From Agelas oroides (taxonomy: Eukaryota > Porifera > Demospongiae > Agelasida > Agelasidae): 64,000 nucleotides of DNA. The stretch spans positions 5,697,216 through 5,761,215 of the forward strand of contig OX422202.1 in the NCBI GenBank assembly GCA_949130485.1, written 5' to 3'. The notes beneath the pieces were generated by a model. It saw only the letters and a list, made by a program, of their open reading frames with translations, was not told where the DNA came from and did not search any database. Shown piece after piece: positions 22,988 to 34,341 of the stretch (position 1 is the first letter of the stretch; the number at the start of each line of letters is the position of its first letter). The position numbers and the translations under genes are program-made.

Positions 22988-25900
22988 ATGACTTCTGAGA
23001 CTTCCTGTGGAATCCTGCTGGTGCTGGGTTTACTGGCTCTTGTTCAACTCCATTTCACAGGATCATCTGGAACTGGTACCAGCACAAGTGAGTTCTCCAT
23101 TCTGCCCAACTCTAACACTCCCTGTCCTATGAGGCCTTGCTACACCCTCTCTCAAGTTATGGACAATCCCTCAAACTACTTCACTTCCAATACAACAGTG
23201 ATGTTTCCTCCAGGGCAGCATGAAGTTAGCACTGAAGGTCAGCTAGTCATTCAGAATGTCAACAACATCTCCCTAGTTGGAGACAGTAATGACAGTACCA
23301 TGATCAAGTGCACAGGACAGTTTGGTCTTGCCTTCATTAACATCACAAACCTGACTCTCTCAAAACTTTACTTTTCAATGTGTGGAGCTCCAATATCTAG
23401 TGCTTTACACTTACCAACAAGCCTCAGTGAAATACTACATTTTCGTACTGCTCCAATATTTTCTATCTACCTAGTGGGTGTCACTATCCTCATTGCCACA
23501 GAGGTTGGCATATTTCACTCCAATGGAATGGGATTGCTGGGTGTTAACATATTTGGAGTGTCTTCTATCCACCAAGCAGTGTTTGTTAATAACACACCAA
23601 ACTGTGCAATTGTGTTTCTGGACAGCTACTCTCCAATGGAGACTCCAGTTCTGTACATCACTGATTCAGTATTTATACTTGGAACAGTGAGTAGTGTTGA
23701 CTACATTTATATTGCAGCTGGATTGAACATAATTTCCATTCAAACCACATATCGTGTTAAAAGTTACATTAGAAATATCACAACATCTGGCAACACTGGA
23801 ATATTATATGGCAATATTCTCCTCAGGATTAACTGCAAAGTGGCAATTCAAGTAACAGAAGTCAACTGTACTGGAGGGTACTATAATGGCTTTTCCTTGG
23901 AATTCATGGGAAATTTCACTAACTGCATCTCACAAGTTGAAGTCACAAGTCATTTCTATATGTCACATAGTTACTTTGGCAGAAACAGTGTTGGTGCATC
24001 AATGTATTTTCATTCTATCATCTATTCTCTCTATGTAAGACTGAAAAATATCACTGTCGAAAATAATAGCCAAGCATTGCTGGTATTCACAAATCCCAGC
24101 TCAGTCCTCATAATGGAAAATGTAAACATTAATCACAACATGGGACCACTAGTAATTGCCTCCTTACAGCAATCTTCAATGGTAGAATTTCATGGGTCCA
24201 ACACCTTTGCTGATAACAATTGTACAGATTCAGCATATCCAGCCTTACATCTGAGCCATTGCAGTGTGACATTTCATGGCAATACTACATTTCTGCAGAA
24301 TAAACATAGGCATCATAATGGTGGTGCAATTTATGCCGATAATGCTGAGATAAACTTCAAAGGAAATGTAGTGTTGATGAAGAATGAAGGAGAGTATGGT
24401 GGTGTACTCCATGCAGAAGGTGCTGATATAATCTTCCAAGGTAGAGTGGAGTTCCTAAAAAACAAAGGTAGATATGGTGGTGCAATATATGCAGAAGATA
24501 CTCAGATAACTTTTCAAGGAAATATGACATTTCTGGAAAATGAAGGAGGGTATGGTGGTGCTTTAGTACTATATCAGAATGTATCAGTTGTTATTGGACA
24601 ATTTGCTGAAGTTAGCTTTGTTAGAAACCGTGCCCAGGAGTCTGGTGGTGCAGTTTATGCTAGAGATTCACAAATTGTGATCACAATTGGACAAAAGTTC
24701 TTATGTGCAGAAAATGAAGGTTATAATGGTGGAGCTATGACCCTGACTGGTGATTCTACCCTATACCTAGAGGCAAACAGCAGTGTTGTGTTTGCAAGCA
24801 ACCATGCCTACCACTATGGTGGTGCAATATACTATGTGGATGATTACACTGAAGATTTTGGATCAGCAGCAGAACTAAGTAAGTGCTTCTACGGAATTAT
24901 TAGCACAGAAATAACATTTAAAATCCCACCTGAATTAAAAGATATTTTTAATTACACAAAAAAGGAACACATATCCATTCAACTTCACAACAATACAGCT
25001 GGGTTTGCTGGAACTGCCATTTATGGTGGTTGGATAGATCTCTGTAAGTTTCATACATTCGTTATGAAATACCAATACTCATTTTTGATACTCAACTATG
25101 AACCTGACATCTCTCAAACATCAATATTTGATAGTTTGTTTCACTTCCACCAGTCCACTCAACAACTATCACTCATATCTTCTAATCCAACACGCGTATG
25201 TTTGTGCACTAACATGTCCATCCCTGACTGCAGTATCACTAAGCACACTGTCACAGCCTATCCTGGAGAGACAATAACAATACCTTCAGTTGCTGTAGGA
25301 CAGAGGTTTGGAACTGTACCATTCATCACAGTGCACAGCAGCTTTGTATCAGGAGGCAGTGGCAGACTTCCAGAACTACAGTATACACAGTTGGTGAATG
25401 TCAACTGCACTAATCTTATGTACACTATTCTTGCATCACCCAATAAAGCTGAATTCATGAAACTAACAGTTGAGAAACATAACATTCCACATGCCAAGGT
25501 GGTAAATGAAGCACTGGAATATAAACGAACCCTCATCAATTTACAATTTTCAGAGCTTACTGTACATATTGAAGTACGAACATGTCCACTGGGATTTGTG
25601 TTCAACAACAGCTCTCTGACTTGCATTTGTCATCCTAAACTTCAGCAACATGAAATTAACTGCAGCATTGATACTCAAACAGTCTACAGGAGAAGTCCAC
25701 TTTGGATAAATGCAACTTTTCTCAATGAAACTTGCATTCTAGTACTTGTTCACAACCACTGCCCATTCGACTACTGCAATGATGGAGACATTCAACTCAA
25801 CATGGAGCATCCAGATGAGCAGTGTGCTCTCTCTCGTTCTGGTGTTCTGTGTGGATCATGCCAACAGAATCTCAGCCATGTCTTGGGGACCTCTAACTGC

Positions 25901-27115
25901 AAAGAATGTAGTTCACACTTTCTCTTGCTTATTCCTATCTTTATTGTTGCAGGAATTGCTTTAGTGGCCTTCCTAATGTTGTTCAATTTGACTGTTTCAG
26001 TGGGGACAATCAGTGGACTCATCTTCTATGCGAATATTGTCAGAGCTAACCAAGCCATTTTCTTCCCCCATGGTACCAACAATAAATTCCTCAGCATCTT
26101 CATAGCATGGCTCAACTTGGACTTGGGGATTGAGACTTGCTTCTACAGTGGTCTTAATGCTTATGCTAAGACATGGCTACAGTTCCTATTCCCAGTGTAC
26201 ATCTGGATTATAGTGGTAGTGATCATTGTATCAAGCCACTACTCCACAACCGCTGCAAAACTTAGTGGCAGAAATGCAGTGCAAGTGTTGGCTACACTGT
26301 TCCTGCTATCGTATGCAAAACTGCTACGCATTACCATCACTGCTTTCTCTTTCACCCTACTTGAGTATCCAGATGGCTCTGTCAAGAGGATATGGCTTTA
26401 CGATGGCAATGTGGAGTACCTGAAGGGCAAACATATTGCACTCTTTGTAGCTGCTCTACTACTGCTTGTGTTCATCTCCCTTCCTTACACAGTGGCACTG
26501 TTGTTCATACAATGCTTGCAGTACAGGTCAAAGTACAGAATACTGGCTTGGGTTAGGAGGCTGAAGCCTCTGTTTGATGCCTACACTGGGCCTTACAAGG
26601 ACAAACATCGCTACTGGCCTGGACTTCTTCTAGTTGTACGTGTTGTACTCTTCCTCGTCTTTTCATTGAATGTGTTTGGAGACCCATCCGTCAGCCTTCT
26701 GACTATCATTGTCACTACCTTTTGCATTTATTTTATCGCAATTACCATTGGAGGTATCTATAGAAAGAGTGTCCTGAACTTTATAGAGTATTCATTCTTT
26801 CTCAACCTGGGAATTCTCTCCTCAGCCACACTATTCACTACACTGACTGACAGAGACCAAACTGCTGTGGTGTACACATCTGTTGCCATTGCTTTTACCA
26901 CTTTCATGGTCATTTCTGCCTACCATATACTGGTGAGGGTGACCAAGGAACATCAGAGACAGAGGTTTATAGAATGGATCACCACAAAACTGAAAGCAAT
27001 TAAATCCACGGTAAAGAATTCATACGGAAAGAACAGCCAGAATGTTCATCTTCAACCAGCAACCCACAATTCTTTCATTGAACTGCGTGAACCACTATTG
27101 GAGAGTAACAAGTAA
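22988..27115 (+). CDS. Array gene B: beta-helix multi-span membrane protein, intact (1375 aa)
   Basis: Likely cell-surface receptor or adhesin; function unknown. The start at 22988 places a signal peptide (ILLVLGLLALVQLHF) at the very N terminus. An in-frame ATG at 22919 adds 23 residues (MKSSHLRLWQT..) also present in H. Residues about 30-700 form a parallel beta-helix with many NxS/T sites. Three consecutive 26-residue coils (24320-24553) precede the GGALVLYQ coil, two more than in C or H. The Cys-rich module (CPFDYC..LCGSC..CKECSS) ends at about residue 975 and is followed by eight or nine hydrophobic segments with NGLIFYANIV, LNLDLGIETCFY and DAYTGPYKDKHRYWPG. A charged tail ends FIELREPLLESNK. 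No intron or break. FxxN and GGA repeats resemble the Pmp repeat (Pfam Chlam_PMP). Confidence 0.9.
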   Translation: MTSETSCGILLVLGLLALVQLHFTGSSGTGTSTSEFSILPNSNTPCPMRPCYTLSQVMDNPSNYFTSNTTVMFPPGQHEVSTEGQLVIQNVNNISLVGDSNDSTMIKCTGQFGLAFINITNLTLSKLYFSMCGAPISSALHLPTSLSEILHFRTAPIFSIYLVGVTILIATEVGIFHSNGMGLLGVNIFGVSSIHQAVFVNNTPNCAIVFLDSYSPMETPVLYITDSVFILGTVSSVDYIYIAAGLNIISIQTTYRVKSYIRNITTSGNTGILYGNILLRINCKVAIQVTEVNCTGGYYNGFSLEFMGNFTNCISQVEVTSHFYMSHSYFGRNSVGASMYFHSIIYSLYVRLKNITVENNSQALLVFTNPSSVLIMENVNINHNMGPLVIASLQQSSMVEFHGSNTFADNNCTDSAYPALHLSHCSVTFHGNTTFLQNKHRHHNGGAIYADNAEINFKGNVVLMKNEGEYGGVLHAEGADIIFQGRVEFLKNKGRYGGAIYAEDTQITFQGNMTFLENEGGYGGALVLYQNVSVVIGQFAEVSFVRNRAQESGGAVYARDSQIVITIGQKFLCAENEGYNGGAMTLTGDSTLYLEANSSVVFASNHAYHYGGAIYYVDDYTEDFGSAAELSKCFYGIISTEITFKIPPELKDIFNYTKKEHISIQLHNNTAGFAGTAIYGGWIDLCKFHTFVMKYQYSFLILNYEPDISQTSIFDSLFHFHQSTQQLSLISSNPTRVCLCTNMSIPDCSITKHTVTAYPGETITIPSVAVGQRFGTVPFITVHSSFVSGGSGRLPELQYTQLVNVNCTNLMYTILASPNKAEFMKLTVEKHNIPHAKVVNEALEYKRTLINLQFSELTVHIEVRTCPLGFVFNNSSLTCICHPKLQQHEINCSIDTQTVYRRSPLWINATFLNETCILVLVHNHCPFDYCNDGDIQLNMEHPDEQCALSRSGVLCGSCQQNLSHVLGTSNCKECSSHFLLLIPIFIVAGIALVAFLMLFNLTVSVGTISGLIFYANIVRANQAIFFPHGTNNKFLSIFIAWLNLDLGIETCFYSGLNAYAKTWLQFLFPVYIWIIVVVIIVSSHYSTTAAKLSGRNAVQVLATLFLLSYAKLLRITITAFSFTLLEYPDGSVKRIWLYDGNVEYLKGKHIALFVAALLLLVFISLPYTVALLFIQCLQYRSKYRILAWVRRLKPLFDAYTGPYKDKHRYWPGLLLVVRVVLFLVFSLNVFGDPSVSLLTIIVTTFCIYFIAITIGGIYRKSVLNFIEYSFFLNLGILSSATLFTTLTDRDQTAVVYTSVAIAFTTFMVISAYHILVRVTKEHQRQRFIEWITTKLKAIKSTVKNSYGKNSQNVHLQPATHNSFIELREPLLESNK
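24320..24553 (+). repeat. Three tandem 78-bp beta-helix coil units in gene B
   Basis: Units at 24320-24397, 24398-24475 and 24476-24553 each encode 26 residues beginning GG[AV][IL]. They are diverged from each other, so the expansion is older than the exact duplication in gene G. Confidence 0.9.
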
Positions 27116-29675
27116 ACAGTTGCTTGCAATGTTAAATGTTACTTTGGTAAACATTTGATACTTCATGAAAAAGTGAGCATGTTTCAAACGTGCTAGGATA
27201 CAACCTTCTGTTGTTGCAAGTTTAGTTGTCTGAGGTGTAATATTAGACTGTCTGGGAATGCATGAGGTACTAGCAAAATATGTCACAAACTTAATGCTTT
27301 TGTGTTCAAAGCTGAAAGTGTTTTTCTCTCCAAATTTAAAATTATCCCATCTAAGTACTCCTTCCATAATTAATATACTGGTGAAATAGTAAGTATGTTG
27401 GCTCTTGCATCAAATGCAATGAAAAATTTCTCCTCCAAAACCCTGCCACTTATATGTGGCCAATTGGGGTTGCTTTTCCCCACTTCACTCCCCACATTAC
27501 CAATAGCCACAGTGTATTCTTGTACTAACACATCTAACTAAATTAGTATAGCTACTCCATGCCAAAAAGAAGAAGTGACACAAAAGTTGCGTTGAACACA
27601 CGTTCAGGTATGGGTGCTGTGTTGAAACTAGGTGAGTTGATATCAAGTGTGACTTTTTTTGTCAACTGTGCACACTGGCTGTTATGAAAATTTGATAATT
27701 TTACAACTTGTATACAGAAAGCATAAAGAGAGCACCTTTAGATAAAGTGTTTATCAATGGGTGCTGTATTGAAACTGATGTTCCACTGTTGCTCACATTG
27801 TTATGGGAAAGGATCGTTACTTGTACTTACACGTCTTACAGCATCCAGAAACAACAAATCATCTTTAAAACAGAGAATGTAGAACTGAAAAAATTCTCAG
27901 TGGTGATCTAATCCATCATCTTCCTTGACTACCTACTATAGCCTAGCGATGTTTATATTGTTGTATCCTCCCAGATCCTGGCCAATAAGAGGGCAGCTGG
28001 GTGCCTTTCCCAACTCCACTTCCTACACTAAACATGTGTAGCTTAGCAATCTTGACTACATAATAAATAAATACCAAGCCAGTTACTATAATAGCATATG
28101 GCCAGTCCTCAGGGTATTTTTATTCAACAAAAATTGCTATTTCACAAGTACAGCTTGTTTATGAAAAAAGAAGAGCATCACAAAATTGAACACACATCTA
28201 GGTAGCTATGGGTGCTGAGTTGATGTGTTGAGTGTCTCTTGTGTTTACACTATTACGAGATGATAATCTTGCAACTTGTATACACAAATTGACAAAACAT
28301 GAAATTTAGATAAAGTTCTTATCAGGGGATGCTGTATTGAAACTAGACGTGTTGATGGTCCACTGTTGCTCACATTGTTATGGGAAAAGTTGCAACTTGT
28401 ACATACAACGTCAGCAGACCACCAGTTAACTTTGAAACGGACACTCTGTTGCATTAATCAGATCAGTGGGGATCCATTCAGCAGTAGCAGCTTCTCAGAC
28501 TCACTCTGATGCTGGTGATAGGTGTATTGGAACTTCAATGATTATTCATCTTTTATTATCTGTAGTCAGCATATTACCTTGTGGTAATGATAAGTTGCAC
28601 AGTGTCAAGTTCACACTGCACATAGCTAATCAGCAGCTGTGTCATATTGGTACACAGGGTAGGTGTTGTATGAACACATCATAGATCTATTCACACTCTC
28701 TAATATAGCAAACTGGATCAATTTGATATCCACAAGCAGAGTTACAAAAGTTACGGAATGTATTTTATTTTCAAGTAACATAAAATGTTAACTACTGTTT
28801 CCTTGGTCAGATGCAACTCAATTACCACCCTTGAATTGGAACCGCACCCTCATTGTAGTCCAGTACTCTCTTTTGTCCCTAAACTAGGTGGGCCTTACAA
28901 GCACAAGCATTCAGCACTGGCTTTGTCTTCGGTGTATGTGTAGGAGGACCAACTTCCAGCTCAATGAGTAAATTGTGGGGGCATTTTTATTACTACCGCA
29001 CTACTCTTTGCATTATTGGTTGGAAGGCTTTTGTACAGAGTATTTGATGTTATAGGCAAGAAAAACTTAAAAATTAAGAACAGGCCAGGACTCAAAGTTT
29101 GGTCTCCTGATAAAATGCTTGAGAGGTTCCCTTACTATTGAACTCGTAAAACTCTGGGATTGGAGCAGAGGATAGATGGGACATAATTCCATTAAGTTTG
29201 GTTTTCAGGCTTTCTTTATCTACACTACTTTTGCGTATATATGAGTCCCAAAATACTTTATGCTGCAACCAGCAAACTGGGTAATAGCAGCTATACTATC
29301 AGTGTTTACAATAACAACAACTGCATGGTTTACTAACTATGTTCTGCTTTAATTTCAATTGCAGTGTTTAATAATAACAGGTTGATATCAAGTTGTACTG
29401 AAACTAATTCACGATATCAGTTGATATCAAGATATTGCACCAGCTATTAATAAAATCCAAACCAGTTTGTGCTACTATTCTCCGATAGTGAGGTGGTCTG
29501 GTCCTAGTAGAGTTGGAGTAGTACTCATCTAATGTACAGTGACTGGAAAAATAAAATAATATAGCCGTAGCTAAGTCTATGACTACAGTCTACAGCTACA
29601 GTCAAGACATTATTTCAAATTAATTTCACATCCTACTCTGAGTCCAGCAACTATATCAAAGCTTCAAACTACAAC
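27116..29675. other. Spacer between array genes B and C
   Basis: No gene recognised. Two diverged direct repeats of about 240 bp lie at 27577-27835 and 28175-28410 (gttgaacacac, tatgggtgctg, ttgctcacattgttatggg). Related sequence recurs at 36230-36440 and 50390-50600 in later spacers. Confidence 0.65.
29500..29675 (+). promoter_or_regulatory. Conserved 5' flank of gene C (C/D/G class)
   Basis: Shares tggtcctagtagagttg, gtacagtgactgg and the tctacagct repeats with the flanks of D and G. It is unlike the B/H flanks. Probable promoter or 5' UTR from position and conservation only. Confidence 0.35.
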
Positions 29676-32600
29676 ATGGCTCTCGAGACTTCCTGTGGAA
29701 TCCTGCTGGTGCTGGGTTTACTGACTCTTGTTCAACTCCATTTCACTGCATCATCTGGAACTAGTACACGTGAGTTCACTGTTCTGCCCAACTCCAACAC
29801 TCTCTGTCCTATGAGACCTTGCTACACTCTCTCTCAAGTTATGGACAATCCCTCAAACTACTTCACCTCCGATACAACAGTGGTGTTTCCTCCAGGGCAT
29901 CATGAAGTTAGCACTGAAGGTCAGCTGGTCATTCAGAATGTCAACAACATCTCCCTAGTTGGAGACAATAATGACAGTACCATGATCAAGTGTGTAGGAG
30001 AGTTTGGCCTTGCCTTCATTAACATCACAAACCTGACTGTCTCAAAACTCTCCTTTTCAATGTGTGGAACTCCAATGTCAAATGCTTCATGGCTAGCAAA
30101 AAGCCTCAATGAAATAATTTACGTTATTGATATCCTTTCTTCTTTTCGTCTTGCTTCATCATTTACTTCAGTCTCCATCTACCTATTGCACACCACCAAC
30201 CTCACTGCCACTAAGTTAAACATATCTCACTCTAAAGGGATGGGATTGCTGGGTGTTAATATATTTGGAGTGTCTTCCATCCAGCAAGCAGTGTTTGTTA
30301 ATAACACACCAAACTGTGCAATTGTATTTCTGGACAGCTACTCTCCAATGGAAACTCCAGTTCTGTACATCACTAACTCATCATTTATGTTTGGAACAGT
30401 AAATTATGCTAACAGTAAATTTGCAGCTGGATTTAGTATAATAGCTATACAAACCACATATCATGTTAACATTTACATCAGAAATGTTACAGCATATGGC
30501 AATACTGGATATGTGTTATACGGCAGTATTCTTCTCTGGATCAACTGCAAAGTGGCAATTCAAGTAACACGAGTCAGCTGTACTGAAGGGAATCCTTATG
30601 GATTAACCTTGAAAGTCGAGGGAGATTCCACTAACTGCTCATCAGAAGTCATTTTCCACATGTCACATAGTTACTTTGGCAGAAATACTGTAGGTGCATC
30701 CCTGTATTTTAATTCCATCCCCTATTCCATCTGTGTGAAACTGGAAAATATCACTGTAGAAAATCATATCAATCGATCATTACAAGTACTCATGAATCCC
30801 AGCTCAGTCCTGGTTATGGAAAACATAAACATTAACCACAACATGGGAGCAGTAGTAATCAGTTCCTTTGGCTCAGAAAAAGCAGTGGTTGAATTTTATG
30901 GATCCAACACTTTTGGTGATAATAATTGTACAGACTCAGCATATTCACCACTGCATCTGATGGAATGTTATGTAGTATTTTATGGCAATACCACGTTCCT
31001 GCGGAACAAAGGTAGGTATGGTGGTGCAGTTTATGCAGAGCATGCTGAGATAAACTTTCAAGAAAATGTCATGTTCCTGGGAAACAGAGGAGAGTATGGT
31101 GGTGCGTTAATGCTATCTGAAGAGGCATCAGTTTTCGTTGGACAATTTTCTGAGGTTAGTTTTGAGAGAAACCATGTCCAAAAATCTGGTGGTGCAGTTT
31201 ATGCTAGAGGTTCCCAAATTTTCATTTTCTTAGGACAGAAACTCTCATTTGTAGAAAACAAAGGATATGATGGTGGAGCTATGACCTTGGCTGGTGACTC
31301 AACCATATACCTACAGGCAAACAGCAGTATCATATTCATAAGAAACCACGCCTACCACTATGGTGGTGCAATATACTATGTGGATGATTACACTGAAGAT
31401 TATAAACCAGCAGAACCAACAAGTGGGTGCTTTTATGGAATTCTCAGTGCAGAGATCCTGGCCAAGTATGCTAGTTTAACATATATTTACAATTACATAA
31501 AAATTGTTAATTTCTCCATTGAATTTTATAACAATACAGCTCAATTTGCTGGTACTGCCATTTATGGTGGTTCAGTTGATTTTTGTAAGTTCCATGTCAA
31601 CTTCAAAGTGATATCAAACTATGATAATCATCTCTATCAGGCATCAATTTTTGACAGTTTGTTTCACTTCCACCCATCCACACAACAACTATCACTCATA
31701 TCTTCTAATCCAACACGTGTATGTTTGTGCACTAACATGTCCATCCCTGACTGCAGTATCACTGAGTACACTGTCACAGCCTATCCTGGAGAGACAATAA
31801 CAATACCTGCAGTTGCTGTAGGACAGAGGTTTGGAACCGTACCATCCACTGTGCACAGTAACTTCGTACATTTATCAGATATACCAACAGACAGTGGCAG
31901 ACTTCCAGAACTACAGTATACACAGCTAGTGAATTTCAACTGCACTAATCTTGCCTACACTATTCTCTTAACACCCAATAGAACTGAAGTTATGAAACTA
32001 AGAGTTGAGAAAAATAACATTCCACAAAACATGGAAATAGATGAAGCAGCACGATCTTTGCAAGTAAACAGAACTCTCATCAACTTGCAATTCTCACAGC
32101 TTACTGTACATATTAAAGTACAACTATGTCCACTGGGATTTGTGTTTGATAACAGCTCTCTGACTTGCATTTGTCATCCTAAATTTCAACAACATGAAAT
32201 CAACTGCAGCATTGATACTCAAACAGTCTACAGGAGACGTCCACTTTGGATAAATGCAACATTTCTCAATGAAACTTACACTCAAGTACTTGTTCACAAC
32301 CACTGCCCATTTGACTACTGCAATGATGGAAACATTCAACTCAACATGGAGCACCCAGATGAACAGTGTGCTCTCTCTCGTTCTGGTGTTCTGTGTGGAT
32401 CATGCCAACAGAATCTCAGCCATGTCTTGGGTACCTCTTACTGCAAAGAATGCAGTTCACACTTTCTCTTGCTTATTCCTGTCTTTATTGCTGCAGGAAT
32501 CGTTTTAGTGGTCTTCCTAATGCTGCTCAATTTGACAGTCTCAGTAGGAACAATCAATGGACTCATCTTCTATGCCAATATTGTCAGAGCTAACCAAGCC

Positions 32601-33668
32601 ATTTTCTTCCCCCATGGTACCAACAATCAATTCTTCAGCATCTTTATAGCATGGCTCAACTTGGACTTGGGGATTGAGACTTGCTTCTACAGTGGCCTTG
32701 ATGCTTATGCTAAGACATGGCTACAGTTCCTATTCCCAGTGTACATCTGGATTATAGTGGTACTGATCATTGTATCAAGCCACTACTCCACAACTGCTGC
32801 AAAGCTTAGTGGTAGAAATGCTGTGCAAGTGTTGGCTACACTGTTCCTGCTATCATATGCAAAACTGCTACGCATTACCATCACTGCTTTCTCTTTCACC
32901 CTACTTGAGTATCCAGATGGCTCTGTCAAGAGGATATGGCTTTACGATGGCAATGTGGACTATCTGAAAGGCAAACATATTGCACTCTTTGTAGCTGCTC
33001 TACTACTGCTTGTGTTCATCTCCCTTCCTTACACAGTGGCACTGTTGTTCATACAATGCTTACAGTACAGGTCAAGGTACAGAATACTGACCTGGGTTAG
33101 GAGATTGAAGCCACTGTTTGATGCCTACACTGGGCCTTACAAGGACAAACATCGTTACTGGCCCGGACTTCTCCTAGTTATACGTGTTGTACTCTTCCTC
33201 GTCTTTTCAGTGAATGTCTTTGGAGACCCAGCCATCAGCCTTCTGACTATCATTGTTACTACCTTCTGCATTTATTTTTCCACAATTACTTTTGGAGGCA
33301 TCTATAAAAACATTGTACTGAACTTTATGGAGTACTCTTTTTTTCTCAACCTGGGAATTCTCTCCTCGGCTACACTATTCACTACACAGACTGACAGAGA
33401 CCAAACTGCTGTGGTGTACACATCTGTGGCCATTGCTTTTGCCACTTTCATGATCATTATTTTCCACCATATACTGGTGAGGGTGACCAAGGAACAGCAG
33501 AGACAGAGGTTTAGAGAATGGGCCATCTCAAAACTGAAAACAATTAAATCTGCAGTAAAGAGAAAGAATAACCACAATAACCAGAATAACCACAATAACT
33601 CCCGTCAACCAGCAAACCACAACCCATGGATTGAACTACGTGAACCACTATTGGAGAGTTCTAATTGA
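29676..33668 (+). CDS. Array gene C: beta-helix multi-span membrane protein, intact (1330 aa)
   Basis: Starts MALETSCG with a hydrophobic signal peptide; no in-frame upstream ATG extension as in B, G and H. A conserved N-terminal block (CPMRPCYTLSQ, VSTEGQLVIQN) leads into a beta-helix with FxxN and GGA[VI]YA coils at residues about 448-566 (one 78-bp unit, 31020-31097) and FAGTAIYGG at about 626. The Cys-rich module lies at about 874-928, membrane segments at about 930-1265, then a 65-residue tail with an Asn/His/Gln repeat (33562-33600) and ELREPLLESSN. The single 4 kb exon contrasts with the intron-rich RNF213-like neighbour. The topology suggests an extracellular N-terminal half and a cytosolic tail if the number of membrane spans is odd. 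Function unknown. Confidence 0.9.
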   Translation: MALETSCGILLVLGLLTLVQLHFTASSGTSTREFTVLPNSNTLCPMRPCYTLSQVMDNPSNYFTSDTTVVFPPGHHEVSTEGQLVIQNVNNISLVGDNNDSTMIKCVGEFGLAFINITNLTVSKLSFSMCGTPMSNASWLAKSLNEIIYVIDILSSFRLASSFTSVSIYLLHTTNLTATKLNISHSKGMGLLGVNIFGVSSIQQAVFVNNTPNCAIVFLDSYSPMETPVLYITNSSFMFGTVNYANSKFAAGFSIIAIQTTYHVNIYIRNVTAYGNTGYVLYGSILLWINCKVAIQVTRVSCTEGNPYGLTLKVEGDSTNCSSEVIFHMSHSYFGRNTVGASLYFNSIPYSICVKLENITVENHINRSLQVLMNPSSVLVMENININHNMGAVVISSFGSEKAVVEFYGSNTFGDNNCTDSAYSPLHLMECYVVFYGNTTFLRNKGRYGGAVYAEHAEINFQENVMFLGNRGEYGGALMLSEEASVFVGQFSEVSFERNHVQKSGGAVYARGSQIFIFLGQKLSFVENKGYDGGAMTLAGDSTIYLQANSSIIFIRNHAYHYGGAIYYVDDYTEDYKPAEPTSGCFYGILSAEILAKYASLTYIYNYIKIVNFSIEFYNNTAQFAGTAIYGGSVDFCKFHVNFKVISNYDNHLYQASIFDSLFHFHPSTQQLSLISSNPTRVCLCTNMSIPDCSITEYTVTAYPGETITIPAVAVGQRFGTVPSTVHSNFVHLSDIPTDSGRLPELQYTQLVNFNCTNLAYTILLTPNRTEVMKLRVEKNNIPQNMEIDEAARSLQVNRTLINLQFSQLTVHIKVQLCPLGFVFDNSSLTCICHPKFQQHEINCSIDTQTVYRRRPLWINATFLNETYTQVLVHNHCPFDYCNDGNIQLNMEHPDEQCALSRSGVLCGSCQQNLSHVLGTSYCKECSSHFLLLIPVFIAAGIVLVVFLMLLNLTVSVGTINGLIFYANIVRANQAIFFPHGTNNQFFSIFIAWLNLDLGIETCFYSGLDAYAKTWLQFLFPVYIWIIVVLIIVSSHYSTTAAKLSGRNAVQVLATLFLLSYAKLLRITITAFSFTLLEYPDGSVKRIWLYDGNVDYLKGKHIALFVAALLLLVFISLPYTVALLFIQCLQYRSRYRILTWVRRLKPLFDAYTGPYKDKHRYWPGLLLVIRVVLFLVFSVNVFGDPAISLLTIIVTTFCIYFSTITFGGIYKNIVLNFMEYSFFLNLGILSSATLFTTQTDRDQTAVVYTSVAIAFATFMIIIFHHILVRVTKEQQRQRFREWAISKLKTIKSAVKRKNNHNNQNNHNNSRQPANHNPWIELREPLLESSN

Positions 33669-34341
33669 TTGGAAGGACATTAACTTGCAAACATAATTGT
33701 TACTCTCTGGATTTCTGTGTGTAGAGTTTGTGAATGATTTGAGATTGTGTGTGTTACACCTGAGCATGTTTGCAAAGGTACTAGACATGATGCATCTTAC
33801 ATACACTAAATACAATCTTTAGGTAATCCTAATCGTTGCAGTGCAGAAACTGTTTTTTATTATTAAATTTATTACATATATATATATATTTGGGGGGGTG
33901 CAATCTGAAGTGAAAGGCTGCAACTTAAAACATCTAGAGAATGAAAACATCATCCTGTGTGGAAACTAGATATGCTGACTTTTACTAGCTATTGTCAATT
34001 GTTTTTGTATCTTTCAATCACATTGTTAAGAGAAAGGAAACAGCAACATTGTAATTGCACACCATTACCTACAGTATCAAAGATCACTTTCAAAGATTGA
34101 AGTATAACATGCTCAGGATTGTCCAGATGATATGTTGTTGAATGGTTCATAATTACTGTACTTCGCTATTTGTGCAGTTTTGATGAATAATGTCAAGTTC
34201 ATACTGTACACAAACAGTTCCTTGCTCTATCCTACATGTGCAATGAACTTTAGCACCTTTCCAGCATTGCAAAAGTGCTACTATAAATCTCCAAAAGTGA
34301 AGTGTTATGGTTCTAGAGAACTTGAGTAGCCATCCGACATA